Of a stretch of 12,095 bases of DNA, positions 1-6,093 are shown one piece after another (within the stretch, counting starts at the first letter, position 1; the number at the start of each line of letters is the position of its first letter). A program made the translations under genes and the position numbers. Origin of the DNA: an uncultured Pirellulales bacterium (GTDB lineage Bacteria > Planctomycetota > Planctomycetia > Pirellulales > Lacipirellulaceae); assembly GCA_947258835.1 (NCBI GenBank), contig CAMYJY010000007.1, forward strand, positions 18,501 through 30,595, given 5' to 3'. A model generated the notes under the pieces. That model made no database searches. It was not told the origin of the DNA and saw nothing but the letters and a program-made list of their open reading frames with translations.

Positions 1-541
1 GGTGATAAGCATGAAACGGGAGCAGCCCCTTGGGCACTTGGGCATAGTCCAGTCCCTGGGGAGAGACAATAGCCTCCAGCAAGTCGTCGCAACGCCCTTC
101 GCGAATTAGGCCATGCAGGTCGATGTCGTGCCCTGCAAGTTGTCGTTGTAATTGCTGGGCGAAGGCAAACTGCTCGATGTGCTGGCAGAATTGCCGCTGG
201 TCCTCCGGGGTGTGCAGGGCAAACATCCGGGAAGCGGCACCCGAAGCGGGGACGAATTTCTGCCACCGTCCCCGGGCGGCGGCGGCACGATGGGCGGCGA
301 CTAGCGCGCCGTGGTCGTGTTCCGGCAACTGCACGATGCCGTCCCCCGCAGTGCAGGGCCGTTCCAAGACCACGCGTGTGGGCCTACGCCGGAGCAACGA
401 CCACTGGCGTTGCACCTCCTCCAAGGACAGACCGCGCTGCTTGAGGTATTCACGATCCGATGAGGTGAGCGAGGCGACTAATGCTGGCATGGTTGCTGTT
501 GTCTGTCGTCCAGATTTGATTTCCGAGGCATTGCTGCCCAT
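1..541 (-). CDS. DUF4301 family protein, N-terminal part (cut by window edge)
   Basis: Reading leftward from an ATG at 541, an open frame of 180 codons runs off the left edge. The protein has the layout of the DUF4301 family (Pfam PF14134), known from Bacteroidetes and other groups: an N-terminal LxxxGLSLEEVxxQ helix (about residues 34-45), a GDGIVQL stretch (66-72), the hallmark KFVPASGAASRMF (95-107) and PKGLLPFHAY (170-179). Family members are around 500 residues, so about two thirds is missing. The biochemical role is unknown; PKGLLPF resembles the PKALLPV motif of sugar nucleotidyltransferases, which is only a hint. ATG 541 was preferred over the in-frame ATG 490 because a GGGGA lies a few bases upstream of it, but residues before 34 do not look conserved. 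It is divergent from the FadL-type gene. Confidence 0.8.
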   Translation of the reverse strand, partial: MGSNASEIKSGRQTTATMPALVASLTSSDREYLKQRGLSLEEVQRQWSLLRRRPTRVVLERPCTAGDGIVQLPEHDHGALVAAHRAAAARGRWQKFVPASGAASRMFALHTPEDQRQFCQHIEQFAFAQQLQRQLAGHDIDLHGLIREGRCDDLLEAIVSPQGLDYAQVPKGLLPFHAYH

Positions 542-594
542 GGTAGCGTTCCCCGAGTTGGCGGGGAAGCGTTTTGGCCAATCGTGCCCCGCCG

Positions 595-615
595 GCCGCT
601 TTCCGCGGAAGCGGC
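595..615. other. GC-rich near-palindrome between divergent genes
   Basis: Positions 595-601 (GCCGCTT) pair with 609-615 (AAGCGGC) around a CCGCGG-containing centre. It lies in the 181-bp spacer between the divergent DUF4301 and FadL-type genes. It could be an operator or a weak structured leader; there is no T-run on either strand that would make it a clear terminator. A smaller stem, CCCCG/CGGGG at 551-566, covers the putative ribosome binding site of the DUF4301 gene. Confidence 0.25.
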
Positions 616-722
616 ATTTTCGGAAAAGTCAAAGAATTCGTTCCAAATTGTCGAAAAAAGTCTAGCGGATTTGTCTGATTTTCATGGTGTGAGCGGGCGT
701 GCGGGGCTACGGAGGCGATCTG

Positions 723-1988
723 GTGAGGGTTCGAAGATATTTCCGTCCAGCGGTGTGCTGCGCCTGCCTGCTGGCGCTGGCCACGAGCGGGGGCGTGGCT
801 TGCGGGCAGGGAATCTATCCACCGGCCAGCGGACCGGTGAGTCGGGGGATGGCGGGTGCGACGACCGCGGCGCCGAACGATGCCATGGGGGCCCTGTATT
901 GGAATCCGGCCACAATCGGGACTCTCGACCGTTCTGAATTGTCGGTGGGGTTGGGGTTGCTGTTCTCCGACTACTCGGTGGCGTCTGGCTTGGGTGCCTC
1001 CAGCGGGGCCACCTCGGACCAGGCGGGTGTCTTCCCCATTCCGAATGTCGGCTGGGTCCATCGCACTCCGAATCCGCATGTCACCATCGGGCTGGGAATG
1101 AACTCGGTGGCCGGATTCAAGACCAACCTGCCGACCGATCCCACCAATCCCGTCCTGACTCCGCCCGGCCAAGTAAGCTCCGAGGCCTCCTTCCTGCAGC
1201 TGACACCGGTCGTGTCGCTGGCGATGACCAGCAAGCTGTCGGTGGCGTTGGGGCCGGCAATCACCTTGGGGCAGGCCACCATCGATCCCTTCCTCTTCGA
1301 CTCGGCCAATGCCGACAGCAGTTACCCTTCCGGTCGGGCCAGTCGCTATCACTGGGGCGGTGGCTTCCAGCTTGGTGTTCACTATGCGCCGAGCTGCTGC
1401 TGGCAGATGGGCGCTTCGATCAAAAGCCCGGCCTGGATGGAAGAGTTCGAATTCTTCGGGCAAGACGAGAACGGAGCTTCACGTATCCTGCATGCCGATC
1501 TGGATCTCCCCATGATCGTCTCCCTGGGCGTGGCCTACAAACAACAAGACTGGCTGTTGGCAGTGGACGCACGTTATTTGGACTACAAAAATACGAGCGG
1601 TTTTGGCGATCCCGCCGTCTTCGACGGCACCGGCGCGTTGGGGGGACTGGATTGGAGCAGCGTTTTTTCCGTAGCGATTGGAGCGCAGAAACAACTCACC
1701 GACAGGTGGACTGCTCGCGCGGGTTACCTGTTCAATCAGAGTCCCATCAGGAACAGCGAGACCTTCTTGAACCTGGGCACACCCCTCTTCTACCAGCACA
1801 TGATCAGCGGCGGCGCGTCCTACGCACTCTGCGACTCGATGGACCTCAGCCTGGCATACTCCTTTTTCGTCGACAGTGACCGCACCGGTCCGATTATCTC
1901 ACCAACGGTCGGGCCTGTCCCCGGTTCCTCGGTCACTACCGATCTCGCCGCGCACCTGCTAAGTTTTGGCATGACCGTCAGGCATTGA
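723..1988 (+). CDS. OmpP1/FadL family outer membrane protein
   Basis: A 421-residue exported beta-barrel of the OmpP1/FadL/TodX family (Pfam Toluene_X), whose members carry long-chain fatty acids or other hydrophobic compounds across the outer membrane. The GTG at 723 was chosen because GGAGG (711-715) sits 7 nt upstream; an in-frame GTG at 699 lacks this. Residues 1-28 form a signal peptide (basic VRVRRYFR, then a hydrophobic stretch, then VACG). The mature N-terminus has the family hallmark SRGMAGATTAAPNDAMGALYWNPA (about 40-63, written here as separate blocks SRGMAGATTAA and ALYWNPA), the hatch region that in FadL gates the barrel. The rest alternates short hydrophobic and polar stretches typical of barrel strands. 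Length matches the family (about 400-450). The last residue is His rather than the usual Phe. Substrate cannot be told. It appears monocistronic. Confidence 0.88.
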   Translation: MRVRRYFRPAVCCACLLALATSGGVACGQGIYPPASGPVSRGMAGATTAAPNDAMGALYWNPATIGTLDRSELSVGLGLLFSDYSVASGLGASSGATSDQAGVFPIPNVGWVHRTPNPHVTIGLGMNSVAGFKTNLPTDPTNPVLTPPGQVSSEASFLQLTPVVSLAMTSKLSVALGPAITLGQATIDPFLFDSANADSSYPSGRASRYHWGGGFQLGVHYAPSCCWQMGASIKSPAWMEEFEFFGQDENGASRILHADLDLPMIVSLGVAYKQQDWLLAVDARYLDYKNTSGFGDPAVFDGTGALGGLDWSSVFSVAIGAQKQLTDRWTARAGYLFNQSPIRNSETFLNLGTPLFYQHMISGGASYALCDSMDLSLAYSFFVDSDRTGPIISPTVGPVPGSSVTTDLAAHLLSFGMTVRH

Positions 1989-2160
1989 TGGGGAAGAAGT
2001 TTATGTGCCTTGCGGGTGCTACTCAGGCATTTGCGTATAAGCCGAATGGATTTGCTCTTGTAGGGTTTGCGGGCATGTGCGAAAATTTTTTCAGGTGGTA
2101 GTTCTTTTTAGTGCCCATAAAGGGGTCTCGAACGCCGAAGACTTGTCTGGAGATAATTGA

Positions 2161-2439
2161 ATGCGTTATTTAGCCGGGCTGTTTTGGATTGCCCTGGTTG
2201 CAGCCATGGTTTGGCTCATGTGGTCGCACACGCTGTTATGGTTCGTGATCACGGTTATTTCTCTCTTGGGGATCGCTCTCACTTTGCGGTACTCGGGGGA
2301 GACGAATCGCAGCGTTTTTCGGCGGGGCATGGGAGCGCAAACCGCGGCCCGGGCCGCCGCGCTGTGGACAAATTGGTGTCGTTATCGGCAGCACGACGGT
2401 CCTCATGAGCCACAGCAAGGTGGGCTTCCGCAAGATTGA
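2161..2439 (+). CDS. small membrane protein of unknown function
   Basis: A 92-residue protein starting at ATG 2161 with GGAG (2149-2152) 8 nt upstream. Residues 4-42 are almost wholly hydrophobic (LAGLFWIALVAAMVWLMW, then a short TLL, then WFVITVISLLGIALTL), enough for two closely spaced membrane segments in a hairpin. The remaining half is polar and basic (R43-D92), so probably cytoplasmic. I do not recognise the family. It stands alone, 172 bp after the FadL-type gene with no clear terminator between, so it could be co-transcribed. The alternative +1 frame over the same DNA has no comparable hydrophobic pattern. The ribosome binding site and clear membrane profile support a real gene. Confidence 0.55.
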   Translation: MRYLAGLFWIALVAAMVWLMWSHTLLWFVITVISLLGIALTLRYSGETNRSVFRRGMGAQTAARAAALWTNWCRYRQHDGPHEPQQGGLPQD

Positions 2440-2512
2440 CGGATTCGATGGAGTACGTCCTGCTTGAGGCCCGCGGGGCCTGACCCTGCTGGGTTTTCTG
2501 GGAACCCGCAGT

Positions 2513-2547
2513 TTCTGAAAAAACGGCCGGAGGCCATTCTTTCAGAA
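2513..2547 (+). repeat. family C hairpin repeat, copy 1
   Basis: Sixteen-base arms 2513-2528 and 2532-2547 pair at 14 of 16 positions around a GGA loop. The arms read TTCTGAAAAAACGGCC and GGCCATTCTTTCAGAA. The flanks (AG before the first arm, GTAAATT after) are shared with the copy at 8459-8493, which is in the opposite orientation. It is a dispersed repeat that may also act as a terminator or RNA-stabilising stem for the small gene ending at 2439. Confidence 0.7.
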
Positions 2548-2569
2548 GTAAATTGCTCTGCACCAAGGT

Positions 2570-2752
2570 CGATCGATGTATTCGCAGCGCAGGGTTGTGT
2601 AGCAGAATCACTACCCGGCACGCATGCCGCACCTTCACCGCGACCTCTTCGCGAAACACACCCGTCTGCTTTAGATCCTCCGGGAAATCTGACGGTAGGG
2701 TACCGTAGCGGTCAACTTGCGTAGCGCCATCTTGGCCCAACTTGACTTGGGC
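2570..2752 (-). pseudogene. possible remnant of an unrecognised gene
   Basis: On the minus strand an uninterrupted frame begins after a TAG near 2757 and reads DAQVKLGQDGATQVD, then RYGTLPSDFPEDLKQTGVFR, then EEVAVKVRHACRVVILLH. Its amino-acid texture and GC-ending codons look coded rather than random, but there is no ATG with a ribosome binding site and the frame runs into the family C hairpin. I cannot assign a family. It may be the tail of a gene destroyed by repeat insertion, or chance. Confidence 0.22.
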
Positions 2753-2877
2753 ATCCTAGCCGCCAGCCACCAAGATCTTGTGTGTGTGGCCAGCCCCGGG
2801 CACAGAATCCGGCACGCGATTGCAGGTGTGCATTTGTTCACATATGCTGCAGGTCTTTACTGACTGGGAGGGGAACC

Positions 2878-3099
2878 ATGTGCGATCGGCAAATACTTCA
2901 AGATCAGGGCTACGATGTCAACACCAGGGACCTCGGGCTCAGCTGGCTGTGCGTGCTGGAACGGCACGGCCAAATCCAAAATTTTTATGGGGTTACGGAG
3001 CAGGAGGCCCTCCGACTGGCGACCCGGTATGTGGATCAGCTCGGCAGGGACTACGCCCGACAGCGGCAGCGACTGGTGTGCGATGGCTGCGGTCACTGA
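2878..3099 (+). CDS. small unknown protein with terminal Cys pair
   Basis: A 73-residue protein. The ATG at 2878 was chosen over in-frame upstream starts because GGGAGGGGAA (2866-2875) lies just before it and because the upstream 32 codons look non-coding. It begins MCDRQILQDQGYDVN, has an amphipathic helix TEQEALRLATRYVDQLGRDYARQ (about residues 42-64, cited by its ends TEQEAL and DYARQ) and finishes CDGCGH. Cys2 and the CxxC-GH tail could bind a metal, but four ligands are not evident. There is no signal peptide or membrane segment. I do not recognise a family. It sits alone between repeat-rich spacers. Confidence 0.5.
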   Translation: MCDRQILQDQGYDVNTRDLGLSWLCVLERHGQIQNFYGVTEQEALRLATRYVDQLGRDYARQRQRLVCDGCGH

Positions 3100-3473
3100 C
3101 TGGCAATCTCAGGGTAGGGAAGTAAGTTGATTTTGCCAGCCAATCCGGTATAACGCTACGAACAGGCGGCTCTTCGAAATGCGTGCTTTCCGCGGCCCCA
3201 GCCAAAGAGGGGCGCTTGCCGTGGGGCAACCGCCGAGCACGCCGGGGCACACACCACAATAAAATTCAGTAGTTCCAAATTTGGCCAATGAAGCCGAGTG
3301 CGGGCAAAGTGCTAGCGGCCAAAAGCGCCGGTTCCCGGGCGGCTTATGGCTCCGGGCCCTGGCGGGAACGGGCGGGAATTTGGAAGTACTGAAATTAAAA
3401 TTGGTATCGCTGGATGGCCGCGATGCGGGGCCATCACTTCCCAGTAGCTTCACCCTTGATTTGAGGTTTCACC
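3100..3473. other. 374-bp spacer holding repeat family A copy 1
   Basis: From 3100 to about 3261 I see no gene, only GC-rich sequence with a weak GGCCCC/GGGGC-type stem near 3195-3220. Positions 3262-3396 are the family A element with its target duplications. The remaining 77 bp lead to the SgcJ/EcaC-like gene and should contain its promoter, though no convincing -35/-10 pair stands out. Confidence 0.5.
3267..3391 (+). mobile_element. family A short inverted-repeat element (MITE-like), copy 1
   Basis: A 125-bp non-coding element with terminal inverted repeats. The left end reads CAGTAGTTCCAAATT; the right end AATTTGGAAGTACTG is its inverse complement except for one base (14 of 15). It is flanked by an exact 5-bp direct repeat, AAATT at 3262-3266 and 3392-3396, as expected for a target duplication made on insertion. 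It is closely similar to copy 2 at 5920-6032 in the same orientation, but carries about 10 bp more near the right end, where GGCGGGAA is repeated. No transposase is present, so any movement would depend on one elsewhere. Confidence 0.8.
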
Positions 3474-4388
3474 ATGAACATACCATGCAGGATGGGCTGG
3501 GGCATTGCCCTGGCAGTGGCAGCCCTGGCAGTGGCAACGACGGCACGGCTGCACGCCGACCAAGCGGAGGAAGAAGCGGCGATTCGTGCCTCGGTCGCAG
3601 CCTATGTTGACGCTTTCAACCAAGGGGACGCGGAGGCTGTTGCCGCGCACTGGTCGCCTGCCGCCGTGTACTCGAATCCGATGACCGGCGAGGAGGTAAC
3701 GGGCCGCGCGGCGATTGCAGCGGAGATGGTCAAGCTGTTTCAGGAAACCCGGGGCACGAAAATCGAAGTCGACGTCAATTCCATCCGCTTTCTTTCGCCC
3801 AGTGTGGCCATTGAGGAGGGAACCGCTCGTGTGTTGCGGGCGGGGGAGGAACCCGACGTCACGGTCTATTCCTGCTTGCACGTGAAGGCGGGTGAAAACT
3901 GGCTGGTGGACCGTATGCTGGAGCAGCCGCGGCCCGTTTGGCGTTCCAATTATCAGCACTTAAAAAATCTGGAATGGATGATCGGCACGTGGGTCGATCA
4001 AGACGGTGGTGCGACTATTGAGACGACCTGCCAGTGGTCCCAGAATCAGAATTTTATGACGCGCAAGTTTTCCGTTTCCATTGATGGCGGGTTGGATATG
4101 TCGGGAGTGCAGTTGATCGGTTGGGATCCAGTCGCCCAACATATTCGATCGTGGGTCTTTGATTCGGATGGAGGTTTTGGTGGTTCCACCTGGAAGAAAA
4201 AAGGAAACCAATGGATCATCAACTCAGCGGCCACTTTACCTGACGGGCGGAAGGCTTCTGCGGTGAAAACGCTCACCGTCCTGGATGACAAAACGATAAC
4301 CTGGCAAGCAGCGGGCCGCTCGCTAGACGGTGAAATCCTGCCAAATATCGATCCGATCCAACTCACACGCCACATCGACTCGGAGTAG
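3474..4388 (+). CDS. exported SgcJ/EcaC-type NTF2-like protein (DUF4440/SnoaL-like)
   Basis: A 304-residue protein with a signal peptide (residues 1-28, hydrophobic core IALAVAALAVATTA, cleavage after LHA). Residues 33-150 form an NTF2-like fold of the SnoaL/DUF4440 'SgcJ/EcaC' type: the AAIRASVAAYVDAFNQGDAEA opening (about 35-55; blocks AAIRASVAAYV and FNQGD), then W60, the PMTGEEVTGRAAI stretch and a C-terminal strand ending NWLVDRM. Residues 163-303 look like the second, lipocalin-like domain often joined to it (LEWMIGTWVDQDGG; VQLIGWDPVAQHIRSWVFDS). No enzyme activity can be inferred; many members are non-catalytic binding domains. ATG 3474 has TGAGG 7 nt upstream. It is the first gene of an operon with the protocadherin-like gene. 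Confidence 0.83.
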   Translation: MNIPCRMGWGIALAVAALAVATTARLHADQAEEEAAIRASVAAYVDAFNQGDAEAVAAHWSPAAVYSNPMTGEEVTGRAAIAAEMVKLFQETRGTKIEVDVNSIRFLSPSVAIEEGTARVLRAGEEPDVTVYSCLHVKAGENWLVDRMLEQPRPVWRSNYQHLKNLEWMIGTWVDQDGGATIETTCQWSQNQNFMTRKFSVSIDGGLDMSGVQLIGWDPVAQHIRSWVFDSDGGFGGSTWKKKGNQWIINSAATLPDGRKASAVKTLTVLDDKTITWQAAGRSLDGEILPNIDPIQLTRHIDSE

Positions 4389-4392
4389 AATC

Positions 4393-5913
4393 ATGAATTT
4401 TCCAGATTGCCAAATGAAAACAGTAGCCCGCTGGGCCCTCGTGTTCACCATTGCCATCGGCATGGGCCTGCTGACGCTCCCCGATACCTGGGCCCGTGGC
4501 GGCCGCGGCGGCGGCGGCGGACGAGGTGGCGGAGGAATGAGTCGTGGTGGCGGTGGTTATGGCGGCGGCGGAGTGAGCCGTGGCGGTGGCTATGGTGGCG
4601 GAGCCCATGGGGGCGGAGCATCCTACAATCGCAGCCCATCGATGAGTCGGACCTCGACGCCGCGACAAAGTTCGGCCGCTTCCCGACCCACGACAGCGAA
4701 TCGTGGTGGTGGGTCTTCCGTTAATCGTGGTGCTGGCAATCGGAGCGGTGGGGCTTCCGCTCCTCGTGGTGGCGCGGCCACTGCCAACCGGGGTGGGGCC
4801 ACCAACCGGGCGGCGGCGACGGGGCGTGCCCGGGCCAACCCTTCGCGAGGCGAGTTGAGCGGTTTTCTGAATCTGCCCAGTCAGGGGGCGAATCGTGGGG
4901 GCAATCGCGCTGGAGCTGGCTCGCGACCCGCGGGCGGCAATGCGGCAGTCAACGATTTCTTTAGTCACAACCCAGCGTCGGCCAACCACAATGCGGCGGC
5001 AACCCATCCCAACCGGGCGTCCAATCGCCAATCAGGTTCGGTTGCCGATCGGCGCTCGCAGGGCATTTCCAATCGGACCGATGCCCGTTCCGACGGGCGT
5101 GATAGTCGCGGCGAGAAGCGGGATTTTGCCTCCGAAAATCGACAGGACCGCGTTTCCAATCGGGGGGACAATCAGGCCGCACGGGTCTCACAGCGGGGAG
5201 AGACACGTTCCAGTTTAGCCGCCGGACGCGGCGAAAATCGCAGCCAACGGCAACAGCAACGTAGCGCACATGCCGATGGCCTCCGCAATGCCTTGGAACA
5301 AGAATTTGACAGCAACCATCTGTTCGATGATTTTTGGAAGAACAATCCCCAGGCCTATTACCGTTTCAATCAGAATCCGGCGTTTTGGACGTGGGCCACG
5401 GCTGCCACGGTGGGCAGTTTCTTTGGGGCCGGATATGCCTATAGTGACGGCGGCGGTGAGTGCTACTACGACGAGGGCACGGTCTATGCCGGAGATGAGC
5501 AAATTCCTGCTGAGGAATATGCAGCAGAAGCGGAAGCCATTGTGGAGAGCGCTCCGGTGGTAGAAGACCCCGATGCCATGGAATGGCTTCCCTTGGGCGT
5601 GTTTGCCTTGGCGGAAGACAGTGATTCCGACGCTGCTCCCAATATGTTCTTGCAGCTTGCCGTGAGCCAGGAAGGCATTGTGGCCGGGACCTACAACAAC
5701 AAGTCGACTGATGAAACGAAATCGGTCGAAGGCATGGTGGACCTGAACAGTGGACGTGCTGCCTGGACGATAGCTGGCCAGAGCACGCCGATCATGGAAA
5801 CCATGTTGGAGGGTTTGACGGCCAACGAAACGAGTGCCCTGCTTCATTTTGCCGATGGCACAACCCAGCAGTGGCTGATGTTGCATTTGGAAAAACCTGC
5901 CGAGGACCAATGA
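4393..5913 (+). CDS. planctomycete 'mu-protocadherin'-type secreted protein
   Basis: A 506-residue exported protein. ATG 4393 is preceded by GGAG (4382-4385) that overlaps the last codon region of the upstream gene, so translation is probably coupled; ATG 4414 is a second choice. Residues 11-34 are a signal sequence (VARWALVFTIAIGMGLL, then DTWA). Residues 36-150 are Gly/Arg/Ser-rich repeats (RGGGG, YGGGG, NRGG); 150-290 are low-complexity Asn/Arg/Ser/Gln with recurring NRG and RGE. From about 296 a folded region begins (LRNALEQEFDSNHLFDDFW, AYYRFNQNPAFWTW), followed by an acidic linker and a C-terminal domain at 397-503 (EWLPLGVFALAE, FLQLAVSQEGIVAGTY, QQWLMLHL) that I recall from proteins labelled mu-protocadherin in Rhodopirellula and kin. 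Likely a cell-surface or matrix protein; function unknown. Confidence 0.8.
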   Translation: MNFPDCQMKTVARWALVFTIAIGMGLLTLPDTWARGGRGGGGGRGGGGMSRGGGGYGGGGVSRGGGYGGGAHGGGASYNRSPSMSRTSTPRQSSAASRPTTANRGGGSSVNRGAGNRSGGASAPRGGAATANRGGATNRAAATGRARANPSRGELSGFLNLPSQGANRGGNRAGAGSRPAGGNAAVNDFFSHNPASANHNAAATHPNRASNRQSGSVADRRSQGISNRTDARSDGRDSRGEKRDFASENRQDRVSNRGDNQAARVSQRGETRSSLAAGRGENRSQRQQQRSAHADGLRNALEQEFDSNHLFDDFWKNNPQAYYRFNQNPAFWTWATAATVGSFFGAGYAYSDGGGECYYDEGTVYAGDEQIPAEEYAAEAEAIVESAPVVEDPDAMEWLPLGVFALAEDSDSDAAPNMFLQLAVSQEGIVAGTYNNKSTDETKSVEGMVDLNSGRAAWTIAGQSTPIMETMLEGLTANETSALLHFADGTTQQWLMLHLEKPAEDQ

Positions 5914-5919
5914 TAATCT

Positions 5920-6032
5920 CAGTAGTTCCAAATTTGGCCGATGAAGCCGACCCGGGCAAAGTGCTCGCTGCCAAAACGCCGGTTCCCAGGCGGCTTATCG
6001 CCCCAGCCCCTGGCGGGAATTTGGAAGTACTG
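5920..6032 (+). mobile_element. family A short inverted-repeat element (MITE-like), copy 2
   Basis: A 113-bp copy of the element at 3267-3391, in the same orientation and beginning 6 bp after the stop codon of the protocadherin-like gene. Ends are CAGTAGTTCCAAATT and AATTTGGAAGTACTG, flanked by an exact 5-bp direct repeat AATCT (5915-5919 and 6033-6037). The different duplications at the two copies (AAATT, AATCT) argue for independent insertions. The near-palindromic ends might also fold in the mRNA and mark the end of the operon. Confidence 0.82.
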
Positions 6033-6042
6033 AATCTGTAGT

Positions 6043-6077
6043 TTCTGCAAGAACGACCTCTGGTCGTTCTTGCAGAA
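6043..6077 (+). repeat. family C hairpin repeat, copy 2 (perfect 16-bp stem before a RBS)
   Basis: Arms 6043-6058 (TTCTGCAAGAACGACC) and 6062-6077 (GGTCGTTCTTGCAGAA) pair at all 16 positions around a TCT loop. Compared with copy 1, two arm positions differ (A to C and G to A) and each change is matched on the other arm, so pairing is kept. The stem ends 3 nt before the AAGGAG ribosome binding site (6081-6086) of the 6094 gene, so it could restrain or shield translation, or end upstream transcripts; no T-run follows on the plus strand. Confidence 0.78.
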
Positions 6078-6093
6078 GCAAAGGAGTCGGGAC

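Larger units (their letters stand above)
2440..2877. other. 438-bp spacer: hairpin cluster and possible gene relic
   Basis: The spacer between the two small genes holds three adjoining hairpins at 2465-2547: AGGCCC/GGGCCT, a bulged CTGC-GGGTT/AACCC-GCAG stem, and the family C hairpin at 2513-2547. Beyond them lies a stretch with coding-like minus-strand reading, listed separately. The hairpin cluster could end transcription of the 2161 gene, but no stem is followed by a run of T. Confidence 0.5.

Noticed and set aside
450..1463. Long minus-strand frame of 337 codons opposite the FadL-type gene
   Set aside because: It is an antisense shadow: arginine- and histidine-rich, with no motif, and it overlaps two well-supported genes.
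3379..3410. Promoter supplied by the right end of family A copy 1 (TTGGAA then a TATC-like -10)
   Set aside because: The -10 candidate is poor and the spacing of 18 is only tolerable; not enough to call.
4501..4620. GGC/GGT-rich tandem-like repeats resembling a minisatellite
   Set aside because: They encode the Gly/Arg-rich part of a secreted protein and keep the reading frame, so they need no separate explanation.
4363..5031. Minus-strand frame of 222 codons rich in Thr, Arg and Ala
   Set aside because: Mirror image of the Gly/Arg-rich repeats of the protocadherin-like gene; composition follows from the GGN codons on the plus strand.
5215..5931. Minus-strand frame of 238 codons
   Set aside because: Antisense to the conserved C-terminal region of the protocadherin-like protein and begins at the family A copy; no domain recognised.
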